From Planctomycetota bacterium (GTDB taxonomy: Bacteria; Planctomycetota; Planctomycetia; Isosphaerales; Isosphaeraceae): a stretch of DNA of 64,000 bases. The stretch covers positions 49,249-113,248 of the forward strand of contig JAQGHR010000149.1 of the NCBI GenBank assembly GCA_028291545.1. The letters are read 5' to 3'. The notes beneath the pieces were generated by a model, which saw only the letters and a list, made by a program, of their open reading frames with translations, had not been told where the DNA came from and made no database searches. This document shows, piece by piece, positions 54,301 through 60,656 of the stretch. The translations under genes and the position numbers were made by a program. The first letter of the stretch is position 1, and every line of letters starts with the position of its first letter.

Positions 54301-54759
54301 GGGACCGATGGCATCCGGGGCATCAGGGACATCGCGGGTAACTCGCTCGACGGCGAGTACTACGGGTTCTTCCCCTCGGGCAACAACAAGGTTGGCGGCG
54401 ACTTCGTGGCCAAGCTCGATGCCATCCACCGTCGGATCTTCGCCGCCGGCACGGTCATCGGCCCCGCCACCCCCGTCAGCCCTCCGGGCCGCAAGGCGAC
54501 CGGGACCGTCCTTCACACGATCGTGGTCCCGCCCAAGGTCGTCCCCCTCAAGCCGGCCTCGGCCGCCAAGAACTCGGCCCACGCCAGGGCCATCAAGTCC
54601 AAGGTCATCCCCCTCACGAAGGCCACCGTCCCCACGGCGTCCCTCCACGACATCGCGATCCAGTCCATCGCGGACGCTGGCACCGACCAGCCCGACGGTC
54701 AGTGGCATTTCGGGCAGAAGAAGCTGGTTCCCGTCACGTTGGCGGACTTCAGGAAATGA
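42301..54759 (+). CDS. Giant extracellular PKD-repeat protein with LEPR-XLL-like N-terminus
   Basis: About 4,152 residues from the ATG at 42301 (GGAG upstream); a TTG start at 42247 is possible. The basic N-terminus carries SGARLIEALEDRRLMTI, an LEPR-XLL-like motif seen on planctomycete giant surface proteins. From 42.55 to 53.5 kb I count 35 PKD-like units, each about 105 residues, recognised by xIDWGDGSPxxAG and an SHTYAxxGxY-type strand with VTDKGG. Between 44.4 and 50.2 kb the units form a three-unit higher-order repeat. A Big-type Ig domain (near 53.75-54.0 kb) and a beta-rich domain end the protein; no sortase, PEP-CTERM or beta-barrel anchor is visible. Probably an adhesin or cell-surface stalk component; ligand unknown. 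Confidence 0.9.
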   Translation: MESSRPLSHVGSGSARRALKLGGKIRVRKSRKVSGARLIEALEDRRLMTIYSPTGTTLASPVEGIAFSGAITATFVSPSAAGNLSATIDWGAAANPSSSVGTVTPIGTVFVPGFGNLPQYSVTGGTTYGEETNGASLPISVTIHDAADGTDGIATGSTTVSDAPLSTVATAGFSGSEGTALGVTTVARFSDGNVTAPVGDFTATINWGDGTAVDSNVSITSAGGGTFNVLGNHTYTQKGTYTVTANITDEGGSAIQLTNTATIHDVALTDALVGGGLSRSRGTAITNGTTAAFTDDNTASLASDFAAVINWGDGFTSGGVVTKVGVNLFAVTGNHTYTNAGVFPVTTTVTDIGGVLPAGDVLTTFVSNISATIVQSTISAQGMNLSATEATAIPAGTTIASFLDTGGAGPVGNYSATVDFGDGTAPVAATVVAAGSGFEVRTAADQTYAEEGAYGTKVTITNNQAPGTTSFASGSALVADAALTLISTNPIIAPTEGSPLVGFPLALFSDANTAATAAEYSGTIDWGDGSPITSASFSSVGGGAFLVTGTHTYTSTQSSGSEITITVKDTVGGQGFTGKTNPITINDAPLGTGTGIIVHGTEGQPVVGAPVATFIDGNPFGQASDFSATIDWGDGSPLDSGSVTFVGGTATGSTFAITGSHTYASVNAAFPITVVVTDKGGAAPLVINTTANIAQTPIAVNVLPLVVNAASPTPADKIVGSFSDLGGIDAPGQYTVTVDWGDGTSNTLATGVGLIPAGGQTLDITAPSHTYAKPGLYAITITVNDLDPAIGIGGGVAFVGAPALSAVAAAGGPITTAVEGIPLPASTQVASFTVQDPAAVASSFTAQLDWGDGTPQSAGTITLVSSNATSTTFSVTGAHTYAEESLAGHSVQVRIADAFNNVVTAATIVSEVADAPLSSGISVPVSASENQPLNNVPVATFIDSNPNATSADFTASINWGDGTPIDANTRVVLVGGTPVGAIFAVFGSHTYTNVGSFPVSVDIADKGGSAISVIPIVGTATVAQSPLSVNVLPATAVAGLTTPTGKILATFIDQGGADPLVDYTATIDWGDGTSTDVVTIAPLGGGAFSVASPTGHSYAKPGLYVLTVTVNDADPAVGIGANLVTVTSGAMTLFPAPAPPVGAFEGIPLVGVTVATFTDTNLDSLPSEFLAQIDWGDGSPMSLGTITQPGGPGTVFLVTGNHTYVEETLPLQPLTITVVLTDTFGGLTVNESIVTIVQTLVLPVEDAPLSGGTAIPVFGSEHQPLNNVPLATFIDANPGATAADFTASILWGDGSPVDTNAIVTLVGGSAAGSIFAVSGSHIFATPGSFTIGVNVADKGGSSIAVAPVTPTATIAQSPLSVNALPFTATAGVPTAASKIVATFLDAGGADLLVTYTATIDWGDGEPTSVGTIASLGGNSFAVTAPAHIYAKPGAFALTITVNDLDPTSAIGGTLVVVSAGSLTASAAPGGPITTAVEGAPLTGVAVATFTSSDPTALASGFAATIDWGDGSSSSAGIISQPGGIGTPFVVRGNHTYAEETAAGYTISVKIVDTFGNSSNAATVVSSVAEAALLSGTPIPIASAESQPLNNVPVATFVDANPGATSADFTATINWGDGSPATAGHVSLVGGSAAGAIFSVSGSHIYTTSGNFAVTVTVADKGLASITVTPIATISQSPLSVTVYPVVATPGTPTAANKLVASFVDAGGADLLVDYSASIDWGDGSAPDTGVIADLGGGAFSVSAPSHTYTKPGAYQVKVTVIDSDPATGIGINLALVSAATLTASSAPGGPITTAVEGAPLTAVTVGTFTSSNPLAVPSDFNAAIDWGDGSPRSAGTITQPGGIGTAFVIQGNHTYAEEGGLLTISVAIYDGNGGHAGTTTLVTGVADAALLNGTAIAVSGAEGHALGAVPVASFIDANSNATAADFTATIDWGDGSPATIGLVSLVGGTPAGALFVVTGHHTYTSVNSAFPVVVNVSDKGGATLPTINSTANITQGPVTVTVLGTTATVGVPTAAGKIVATFLDGGGADALGSYSATIDWGDGSATSVGTIASLGGASFSVAAPSHVYSKPGAYALTITVNDADPVTAFGSGLVLVSAGVIAVSPAPGGPITTAVEGAPLTGVIVATFTDTNPTAVSGDFAATIDWGDGTPTSAGTVSQPGGPGTAFVVRGTHTYSEEGGPFTITVGVSDGNGGIFTAATLVTAVADATLSAGTPLPISGAENQLLSNVPVATFVDANPNATAADFTASINWGDGSPIASGLVTLVGGSAAGAIFAISGSHTYASAGTFSVTVTALDKGGSSITVTPINPIATISQSPLSVNVLGVVATVGVPTPASKVVATFTDSGGADLLSDYTATIDWGDGTPTSAGSIAALGGGAFSVAAPSHTYAKPGVYALTVTVNDADPAVGIGGGLVVVSAGVLTATPAPGGPITTAVEGNQLTGVIVATFTSSNPAAVAGDFAATIDWGDGSPQTAGLITQPGGPGTAFVITGNHTYADEGGPFLIGVSILDNNGGHAATSTIVTAVADAALTNPTGIPVFSNQALTLNGVLLGTFSDGNPLATQADFAATINWGDGSPTSIGLVHLIGGTATTSTFSVSGTHHYNTSGSFPITVIVLDDGGMSTVINTTANISAGVLSVTVFPIGATEGLPTPAGQIIGTFTDIGAPDPVSNYTVLIDWGDGTPAVTAQVAAVGGGTYNILAPAHVFAEEGNYIVTVTVTDSDGSGPITGASLAIVKDAALTGNVLGPISVVEGAPLNSIIVSSFTDANPAGTVSDFTATIQWGDGTTTAGLVTQPNGPGTAFFVLGTHTFVEEGVYPLSVTIVDEGGSRVTTATTVIVSEAPITVNPVGLSLSGVEGIALTHVEVATFTSGNPFDRASDFLVSINWGDGTPSTAGEVTRDAFGVFHISGSHTYTASGKYTPVISIGEVDDVGALAQTTASVTIAPSPIAITGIPVSAVEGAALANPQNVLNGTVVATFTDNGPADLLSDYTVTIDWGNGQITPGTVLQSGSNFVIVAPASPAIVYADEGTYTIRVTLTDSDGAPGFFQVFAFSTATVKDANLTADPAQPQVNAFQGTPLVGVNVAKFTDANPLGPIDDFSATIDWGDGSPVSAGSIVQPGGVGTAFFVTGNHTYAQPTTPPAAPYTVTVTIHDIGGKKLVTNTLARVTASTITGSPVTINAVESQPISNAVVAYFTDSGIPGPISSYSATIDWGAGAPATFGQIVPMGGNQFAVVGNFTYAEENVAPNLPYAVTVVINHNGTLATTVVSHAQVADAPIIGVAVPAFGVEGKAFTGTVGFFTDTDVNGIASDFSAVINWGDGTSTSGTVVANGAGFLVTAADPVSHLGHIYAEEGTYTYNIVVKDVGGATFTSFALATIADAPLTATAVNSNIPESPAFNAVVATFTDADPAGVPADFTAVINWGDGVTSPGVIAIGPTGLFTVSGTHVFEEGVFFVSVQIKDEGGATAQTVSTITVTDSPLTAGAPITIAALEGRPFSAQVATFSDADLLGVISDFATTIDWGDGTTSAGVIAQTAAGPFTVTGSHTYADESPAGGYKTSVSVKDAGGSTVTVPGVAIVSDAPLSSSGTTIVAVEGATFTSSIAVFGDANPNAPASDFTTTINWGDGSPSETVTSLIQSGTSPSGVNFLVNGTHRYAEEGNYAITVTIIDKGGSQTVAQSLATVADAALVAPTQPVVNVTEGVPFSLGVAAFIDLNGSGVTTDFVATIDWGDGTPRTSGTIVQPGGPGNAFFVVGQHVYVDSLVNGGNGRFNITVNVTDDGGSTITLNNTAFVADVPVILTGNLNPSSDHGASNVDGVTNVNQPNFVGTSEPNSTVVLTATPTGGGAPIYVGQVQTDGSGAWSITSALLPDGSYTVTGRALDKAGYTIGTYVVTEGTAGGPLVIDTVGPKVTDVLFARLSSAVLATLQDDRSGLDNTGVIDASNYAFNRNGFPQGHLLVTALPITSSGGLTAPETVAITINGAKTQLRGGLYTLIVRSNGTDGIRGIRDIAGNSLDGEYYGFFPSGNNKVGGDFVAKLDAIHRRIFAAGTVIGPATPVSPPGRKATGTVLHTIVVPPKVVPLKPASAAKNSAHARAIKSKVIPLTKATVPTASLHDIAIQSIADAGTDQPDGQWHFGQKKLVPVTLADFRK
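44383..50210 (+). repeat. Three-unit higher-order repeat inside the giant gene
   Basis: The segment encoding QSPLSVNVLP-like sequence recurs at 44383, 45370, 46366, 47323, 48283 and 49246, at intervals of 987, 996, 957, 960 and 963 bases. Each period holds three different PKD-like units: one starting near APGGPITTAVEGAPLTGV, one near NVPVATFVDANPNATAADF, and one near KIVATFxDxGGADLLxDYTA. A degenerate seventh start is at about 50.2 kb. Confidence 0.8.
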
Positions 54760-54828
54760 GAACAGCCCGGCCGTCCGCCCCTGAATTCCGGCGTTCGGCG
54801 CCAACCCTGACCTGATCCTCCCACCCCG

Positions 54829-54858
54829 GGGGCCGCCTTCGGACGGCCCCTGTTTTTG
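54829..54858 (+). terminator. Rho-independent terminator of the giant gene
   Basis: Stem ggggccg (54829-54835) with cggcccc (54844-54850), extended by inner CC/GG pairs around a small loop, followed by tgtttttg. It begins 70 bases after the stop codon. Confidence 0.75.
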
Positions 54859-55208
54859 TTTCCCTATGTAATCATTCGTGCCATCGCGATAGTCGTATTA
54901 TTTCCTTAAATGGACTCGCAATCGGAAAGTACCTCGAGGATCTTGATAATGCTACTGGGATCATATGTCGCAATTTCCGTGTTTTTCCCCGACATTTCGG
55001 AGGGAGACGAAGGGAACATTCTTGTTCCCGGTGGAGATTGACGCAAAAATAGCCAATCACAGTCGCTTCCTGAGTCCTGCGTATACCCCCCAGATGACCG
55101 CATGGAATAGGAATGTCCCCTTCGCCTCCTGCACTCGCGGGCCATCGCTGATTGACACGGGCATCGCTACGTGGCGTACGGATATGTGGCGGCGACGGAG
55201 ACCATTGG
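54859..55208. other. Intergenic region after the giant gene
   Basis: Moderately AT-rich, with no supportable gene. Short open frames on both strands show no recognisable protein motif. Confidence 0.4.
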
Positions 55209-55769
55209 ATGTACGAGCGGTACATTCGCAAGTTCACTCTGGGCGACGCAATGATCCTCGTCGCATCGACTGCCCTGGCCGCACTCGCCATCAGGGCTAC
55301 CTTGCCCGCCCCCTTCGTGTTCGCGCGCCAATTCCTTACGACGCCGGGGGTGCGGATGCGGGCCTTCGTCGCGATCAGGTATGGACTCTCCGCACTCATA
55401 CCAATCCTCGCGGCCCTGACCTCCGCCGTAGTGGCCATCCGTCTGCGCTGGCCTCGCCCCCGGCTGCGGCGTGTTGCCAGGCAGCCGGGCACGGTTGCCT
55501 GTACGATCGCGACGATGGCCGCGGCCCTGGAGGCTGGGTGGATCGGAGGGCTTCTGGCGGTCGGTTCCCCACTCATAAGCCCCGCCACGGTCTTCGTCGT
55601 CCTTGTAAACCCGGTTGGCTTCGCGGTAGCTGCGGCATGGACCGCGCTCTCGATGGCGGGCCAGTGGCGTCCCGAGATAGATTGGGTTGACAGGGTGGGC
55701 CGCCTCTGCGGGGCCGCCTGGATCGGTGTCGCGGTCGTTTCCGATTGCTGCTACTTCCTGATCTATTAA
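55209..55769 (+). CDS. Small polytopic membrane protein of unknown function
   Basis: About 186 residues from the ATG at 55209, with CGGAG upstream; an ATG at 55152 is less convincing. A short basic head (MYERYIRKFTLGDAMILVAS) leads into four hydrophobic segments, at about 14-32, 57-75, 95-125 and 130-150, with a last one near 170-185. The FTLGDAMILVA-type beginning is a recurring style of planctomycete membrane proteins with no assigned function. It has no close neighbour on the same strand. Confidence 0.7.
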   Translation: MYERYIRKFTLGDAMILVASTALAALAIRATLPAPFVFARQFLTTPGVRMRAFVAIRYGLSALIPILAALTSAVVAIRLRWPRPRLRRVARQPGTVACTIATMAAALEAGWIGGLLAVGSPLISPATVFVVLVNPVGFAVAAAWTALSMAGQWRPEIDWVDRVGRLCGAAWIGVAVVSDCCYFLIY

Positions 55770-55847
55770 TCTCGAAAGGGGAAAGGGGTCCGAGAATGGC
55801 ACTTTTGTCGCGTTTTCTGCCACGAGCGGGTGGCACTGGTGCACTTT

Positions 55848-55928
55848 CTGGGTGCCACTGATCGTACTCGACCCGTGCCCTCCGGCGGTGGTCCCCGAGC
55901 ACTGGTCGAGTACGGCAGTGGCACCCAG
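55848..55928. repeat. Inverted repeat with gggtgccactg core
   Basis: 55848-55873 (ctgggtgccactg...gtactcgacc) pairs with 55904-55928, with one to two unpaired bases. A related element with the same gggtgccactg end is at 63606-63691. It lies in the gap before the secreted hydrolase gene. Confidence 0.7.
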
Positions 55929-56008
55929 ACCCCGGAAATTCGGCCTGATCCAAGGTTGGGGCCGACCAACAGAGTGGCCGTTGAACCTGAACGATAGGGA
56001 ATTCGGAT

Positions 56009-57133
56009 ATGATCTCTCAAGCCATTCGCGTCTCCCTGACCGTCACTTTGATTTGCTGCACGGTCAGCAACGCCCAGGACAAGCCCCCGGCGACCTACTT
56101 CGAACAGGACGTGAAGGAGTCCAACCCGCTGCGCTCCGAGCAGGCCAGGGAGCTGGACGACTACATTCTGGCCATGAAGAAGGACAACACCCGGTTGCAG
56201 GCGTTGCTGCCGGACGATTACTCCTCACCGCGGGCCTTCGAGAAATCGGCTGGCCGATACCGGAAGGCGTTCTGTGACAGCATCGGCTACCCGCCGCAGG
56301 GAGAGGCGCCGAAGGATGCGGCGACGTTCGTGAAGATCGGCGAGGACGGCATCGGAACGTACTTCCGGGCCATGATCCCGATCCTCCCCAAGGTCCACGC
56401 CGAAGGGATTTACATCGTCCCGAAAAGCCGGAAGGCGGACGAGAAGGCGCCGCTCGTGATCGCGATGCACGGCGGGGGCGGGTCGCCGGAAGTTGCCCTG
56501 TTCCGGGGCGGATCGAATTATCACGACATGGTGCGCGGCGGGGTGAAGCGCGGATACGTCGTCTTCGCGCCACAGCATCTTTTCTCGGCGGACGGCTTCG
56601 CGAAGGACGTTCGCAACCGGACCGATGAGCGACTTCGCCTGGTCGGCACGAGCCTGACGGCGGTCGAGATCGCCAAGATCACCCGCAGCCTCGACGTGTT
56701 ATTGAAGCGTCCCGAAGTGGATGCCTCGCGAGTCGCGATGGTCGGTCTGTCCTACGGCGGCTACTACGCACTGGTCACGCCGGCCCTCGATCCTCGCATC
56801 AAGGTATCGGTCTGTAGCTGCTACTACGGCGTCCAGGAGAGCCGCTACGAACGCGACGAGCTTTCGATTCCCCGCGACTTCCAGTTCCCCGACCGATTCA
56901 CGCTCTTCCGCGACTCCGATCTCGTCGCGCTGATCTGCCCCCGCGCCCTTCAAATTCAGGCCGGCGCGAAGGACGGCGTCGACCACCGCGACGGCGGCAA
57001 GCGGCTCGCCCCCCGGTCGGCGACGTACTACGCGAAGCTCGGCCTGTCCGATCGTTTCCAGCATCTCGTCTTCGACGGAGGGCACGAATTCCACGACGCG
57101 TCCGCCTGGGAATTCGTGAAGTCCCACCTGTAA
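56009..57133 (+). CDS. Secreted alpha/beta hydrolase, prolyl-oligopeptidase/dienelactone-hydrolase-like
   Basis: 374 residues with a signal peptide (MISQAIRVSLTVTLICCTVS, cleavage after about residue 22). The hydrolase core spans about 130-374: PLVIAMHGGGGSPE (oxyanion region), the nucleophile elbow VAMVGLSYGGYYALV near residue 245, and the base His near 363 in FDGGHEFHD. An acidic residue after ALQIQAGAKDGVDHRDGG probably completes the triad. Similar exported esterases and xylan or pectin acetylesterase-like enzymes are abundant in planctomycetes; the substrate is undetermined. It stands alone. Confidence 0.85.
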   Translation: MISQAIRVSLTVTLICCTVSNAQDKPPATYFEQDVKESNPLRSEQARELDDYILAMKKDNTRLQALLPDDYSSPRAFEKSAGRYRKAFCDSIGYPPQGEAPKDAATFVKIGEDGIGTYFRAMIPILPKVHAEGIYIVPKSRKADEKAPLVIAMHGGGGSPEVALFRGGSNYHDMVRGGVKRGYVVFAPQHLFSADGFAKDVRNRTDERLRLVGTSLTAVEIAKITRSLDVLLKRPEVDASRVAMVGLSYGGYYALVTPALDPRIKVSVCSCYYGVQESRYERDELSIPRDFQFPDRFTLFRDSDLVALICPRALQIQAGAKDGVDHRDGGKRLAPRSATYYAKLGLSDRFQHLVFDGGHEFHDASAWEFVKSHL

Positions 57134-57203
57134 TCTGGCCGCGTCCCGGTCCGGCGGATTCCGCGCAGAGAAAAAGGTGTCGGGGAGAAAACGGAGAATT
57201 AGC

Positions 57204-57659
57204 CTACCGTCCCTTGGTTCGCTCGTTGATCTTTTTCATGGCGTCAGTGGCCGCGATTCGAACACCGAAGTCCGAGTCGGCCGGTAGGGACTTCATGGTC
57301 TTGAGCGTCTCTTTACCACCGATTTCGGCGAGGACTTCACAGGCGATTGATCGCACCCGCGACTTGCTGTCCCGAAGTTTCGGCAGCACGAATTGTTCGG
57401 CATCCGGACCGATGGCAATCAGCCCCTTTTGCGCATCGGGCCAGTTCTTTTCGAGACGGTCCGCCAAAGGCTGCGCAGCGCGGATGTCTGGCAACTCTCC
57501 CAGAGCGATCACCGCCTCCCGGCCGATGTGGTCGCGGTCGAGCAACTCGATAATCGCGGGCACGGCATCCGTCGCCTTGAGCGAGACGAGCGTTTTCAGC
57601 GCTTCGCTCGCCGTGAAAATGTCCTTGACCGTCATCATGGGAATGAGTGCCGCGACCAC
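57204..57659 (-). pseudogene. HEAT-repeat protein, probably 5'-truncated
   Basis: The frame gives 151 residues from a GTG at 57659, composed of HEAT-like helical repeats: ALKTLVSLKATDAVPAIIEL, then GREAVIALGELPDIRAAQPL and RSIACEVLAEIGGKETLKTM. No signal peptide or ribosome-binding site precedes it; instead the frame runs directly into the short-repeat cluster at 57663-57844. This suggests that the original 5' part was replaced or lost when the repeats expanded or inserted. HEAT repeats are protein-interaction scaffolds. The remaining part could still be expressed from the GTG. Confidence 0.6.
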
Positions 57660-57662
57660 CTC

Positions 57663-57844
57663 GCGATAAATGGTGTCAGTTCCGCGATAAATGGGATAAA
57701 TGGTGTCAAATGGGATAAATGGTTTCAGTTCAATTTATCTGCCGATTAGATAAATGGTGTCAGTTCAATTTATCTGCCGATTAAATTAGGGATAAATGGT
57801 TTCAGTTCAATTTAATCGGAAGATAAATTGAACTGAAACCATTT
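57663..57844. repeat. Cluster of short direct and inverted repeats
   Basis: The unit gataaatggtgtcagttc or its tttcagttc variant recurs at least five times between 57663 and 57810, partly followed by aatttatctgccgatta. The last copy (57794-57814) is a perfect 21-base inverted repeat with 57824-57844. AT-rich and unlike the flanking coding DNA. The unit resembles REP-type sequences mobilised by IS200-like (RAYT) transposases, but no such transposase is in the window. Confidence 0.75.
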
Positions 57845-57964
57845 TGTGCCAGAATGTCCCATTCACCGTTTCGGGACTTGATTGGAGATCGACCTCTCAA
57901 TATCGTAGGTTGACAGACGAATAGGAAGGCAGAGAGTCGCGACAAGAACCCTAGAGGGCGGACG

Positions 57965-58987
57965 ATGCCAACCACAGATCCCTGGAGAGACCCCCGGACA
58001 TGGGCGGCGATCGTTGGGGCTGTCATCGGTCTATTCGGATTCGTCTTCGGAATCTTCTCCGCGTACTGGAACCGGAGGGAATCCCGGCTCGAAGCGCTCG
58101 GCAAAGTCCTCCAACCGCTGATGAGGGCCGCGCACCACCTGAGTAAGGCGAACAAGACGCGGCGCAGCAACGAGATGCTGAGGGCATCCTTCCCCGACGC
58201 CCAAGCCGCGAAGGAGGCCGCGGAACGTTGCAAGCGATTCGTCGAGCAGTATGCCGAGTGTGTCAAGGATGCAGAGAAGGAATTCCAACTGGCGGATTCG
58301 GAGCTGGAGGCCCGCTCATTTCGCTTCCCCGACAAGATCGAGAAGCGATGCAGGTCCGCGTTCGGCTCTCTCCAAGAGTTCTCCAAACTCGTGAATGAAG
58401 GTCTATTCGACATGGCCGACGTCCTGTTTGCCAAATTCAGGGACGACTTCACGGATGTGCAAGCGGCGGGGAGGGGCTGGACACCCGCCAATCCTTGCGA
58501 ATGGGCAAAGCGGCGATTCAAGCGAACTGAAGAGGGGCCGGCCCATCGGTTCGAGTTCGGCAAGCGGGAGATGAAGGCGGTTACCGAGTTGGTCGCCAAG
58601 CGAGCATCATCACAGGCGCAGAATACGTTTGCGGTTCATCCACCCAAGAAGCTCATGGAACGACCGGAGATCGCCGCGTCGGATGCGGTGGTGGACGAAC
58701 TGGAGAACTGCGTATTCATGGTCGTGTTCCAGGACGGCACTTCCAAGATGCTGACCTTTGTCGAGTTGATGGTGTTCGTCTACCAACTTAGCGTGCTTCA
58801 GTACGAAGTAATGCAAATGCAAACAACATTTGCGCATATAGTAACAGAAGAGGTGAAACTTGAGGTTAAAATGAAGTTCGCTATCGACGATGTGATGCGG
58901 CCGGAGCTGGTCAAGGTTCTCCTTCGTCGGATCGACTTCTCATCGATTGCGTGCGACGAATTGAACAGGAGCAGGGTGAGCGCCTGA
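57965..58987 (+). CDS. Membrane-anchored helical protein of unknown function
   Basis: 340 residues. One hydrophobic helix at residues 13-34 (TWAAIVGAVIGLFGFVFGIF) leaves a short N-terminal tail and a large soluble C-terminal part with long helices (50-150) rich in Lys, Glu and Ala. The later part includes ENCVFMVVFQDGTSKMLTFV and a hydrophobic patch at about 260-290. Composition is less GC-rich than most of the window, and rare-looking AT codons occur near the end (58800-58880). The start is preceded by GAGGGCGG. I recognise no family. The layout of the small protein at 2179-2664 (early helix, then soluble helical tail) is similar, though sequence similarity is not evident. Confidence 0.75.
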   Translation: MPTTDPWRDPRTWAAIVGAVIGLFGFVFGIFSAYWNRRESRLEALGKVLQPLMRAAHHLSKANKTRRSNEMLRASFPDAQAAKEAAERCKRFVEQYAECVKDAEKEFQLADSELEARSFRFPDKIEKRCRSAFGSLQEFSKLVNEGLFDMADVLFAKFRDDFTDVQAAGRGWTPANPCEWAKRRFKRTEEGPAHRFEFGKREMKAVTELVAKRASSQAQNTFAVHPPKKLMERPEIAASDAVVDELENCVFMVVFQDGTSKMLTFVELMVFVYQLSVLQYEVMQMQTTFAHIVTEEVKLEVKMKFAIDDVMRPELVKVLLRRIDFSSIACDELNRSRVSA

Positions 58988-59465
58988 CGATGTCAAGCCG
59001 ATCCGATTGCCTCCACCACTTCGAGTGCTAATCTCTCCCCGGAGCCGAGCGAAGGGGGCATTCCTATTCCTCGTGGTTGGCAGGGTAGTCCCGCCAATTT
59101 CACGACCCAACAGACGGTTGGAGGGGACTCGTTGCCGCACCGCCGGATCGACCCGGGCGACGGATTCCGCGATCGAAACGCCGGCTCGCCGCGATAGTCT
59201 TCCTGAGGACGACGGATCGCGCTCGGGCCGGCTCGACGGGAATGCGGGAGAAGGAGTTTCGAGTCCTCTCGGGGGATTTTTATTATCCGATTCGCGAGCG
59301 GGTCGGGGTGAGCAGGAGACGGCACGGCAGCGACGCGACGATCCGGGAGGCCCTGGAGTTCCGAGGAGCCGCCGTCTAACCTGTTCTCGCGGGCGGAAGG
59401 CCCAGAGCATCGGATAGGCCGATGTCTCGGGGCTCGCCGCACACGGCCGAGGAGCGAGCGATCCC
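58988..59465. other. Intergenic region before the channel gene
   Basis: No gene is supported. The longest open frames are Ser/Arg/Pro-rich on the minus strand and overlap the start of the channel gene, so they are shadows. No clear hairpin was seen. Confidence 0.4.
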
Positions 59466-60614
59466 ATGTCGGCACTGGTCGCGACGATGAGCGTGGCCCT
59501 GATCCTGCTGGTGCTGTGGGACGCCTTCGAGGCGGTGTTGCTTCCACGCCGCGTCACCCGGCACCTGCGATTCGCGAGGCTCTATTACGTCAATTCCTGG
59601 ACGCCCTGGGCGGCCGTGGCGCGGAGGATGAGGCCGGGGAAGAAACGCAATAGCTTCCTCAGCCTGTTCGGGCCGCTGTCGGTGCTCGTGCTGATCGGCC
59701 TGTGGGCGAGCGGGCTGATCGCGGGGTTCGGACTGTTGCAATGGTCGCTCGGCTCGCGGCTGCACGGGCCGGACGACCGGTCCGGGCTGGGGACGTACTT
59801 CTACCTGAGCGGAACGACCTTCTGCACGCTCGGATTCGGCGATGTCACGCCCGTCGATCCCCTCGGGCGCGCCCTGGCCGTCGCGGAGGCGGGCCTGGGC
59901 TTCGGCTTCCTCGCCGTGGTCATCAGCTACCTGCCGGTGCTGCATCAGTCGTTCTCCAACCGGGAGGTGACCATCGCGCTGCTGGATGCGCGGGCCGGCT
60001 CTCCGCCGACGGCGGCTCAGCTGTTGATCCGCCTGGCCCGGGGCCACAACCTCGCGGCGCTCGACCGGTTCCTGGAGGAGTGGGAGCGTTGGGCGGCCGG
60101 CGTGCTGGAGAGCCATATCTCGTTCCCGATGCTCAGCTACTACCGCTCCCAGCACGACAACCAGTCGTGGCTGGCGGCGCTGACGGCGGCGCTGGACACC
60201 TCGTCGCTGGTGCTGGCGGTGGTCGAGGGCACCGGCCCGTACCAGGCCGGGCTGACCTTCGCCATGGCCCGCCACGTCGTCGTGGACCTGGCGCAGGTCT
60301 ATCAGGTCCCGCCCATCGCGCCCGACCCGGATCGGCTGCCCGAGGATCGGCTGCGACAACTGCGGGAGGAACTCCGCGCGGCGGGCCTGGTCCTGCGCGA
60401 GGGCGCGGCGGCAGATCGGAAGCTGGTCGAACTGCGGGGCCTGTACGAGCCCTTCCTGGCGGCGCTATCCCGGCACTTCCTGCTCGATTTGCCGCCCGTG
60501 ATGCCGGTTTCGGCCCCGGTGGATAACTGGCAGACGAGTGCCTGGATGCGTCGCACGAGCGCGCTCGGCGGCCTCGCTGCGGCGGCCGACGCCACCGACG
60601 ATCACACGGACTGA
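59466..60614 (+). CDS. Two-pore-type potassium channel-like protein
   Basis: 382 residues. The first helix is at about 4-22; two further helices flank a pore loop. The pore has the Ion_trans_2 pattern TTFCTLGFGDVTPVDPLGRA (residues 117-136), so the selectivity filter is T-L-G-F-G-D where classic potassium channels have T-V-G-Y-G-D. Helix after the pore: 138-157. The C-terminal 220 residues are a helical soluble domain (FLEEWERWAAGVLESHIS and so on) without a TrkA-N or cyclic-nucleotide motif. Potassium conduction is inferred from the filter; Phe for Tyr is tolerated in some channels. Confidence 0.88.
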   Translation: MSALVATMSVALILLVLWDAFEAVLLPRRVTRHLRFARLYYVNSWTPWAAVARRMRPGKKRNSFLSLFGPLSVLVLIGLWASGLIAGFGLLQWSLGSRLHGPDDRSGLGTYFYLSGTTFCTLGFGDVTPVDPLGRALAVAEAGLGFGFLAVVISYLPVLHQSFSNREVTIALLDARAGSPPTAAQLLIRLARGHNLAALDRFLEEWERWAAGVLESHISFPMLSYYRSQHDNQSWLAALTAALDTSSLVLAVVEGTGPYQAGLTFAMARHVVVDLAQVYQVPPIAPDPDRLPEDRLRQLREELRAAGLVLREGAAADRKLVELRGLYEPFLAALSRHFLLDLPPVMPVSAPVDNWQTSAWMRRTSALGGLAAAADATDDHTD

Positions 60615-60656
60615 TCCGAGCCCCGGAGCATCGGACGCAGGCCGGCTTCGCGGTCG

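Noticed and set aside
57663..57844. CRISPR array
   Set aside because: Repeats are short, unevenly spaced, partly contiguous and include an inverted copy; there are no unique spacers of constant length and no cas genes.
58940..59557. Minus-strand frame of about 205 codons before the channel gene
   Set aside because: Ser/Arg/Pro-rich without motifs and overlapping two supported plus-strand genes.
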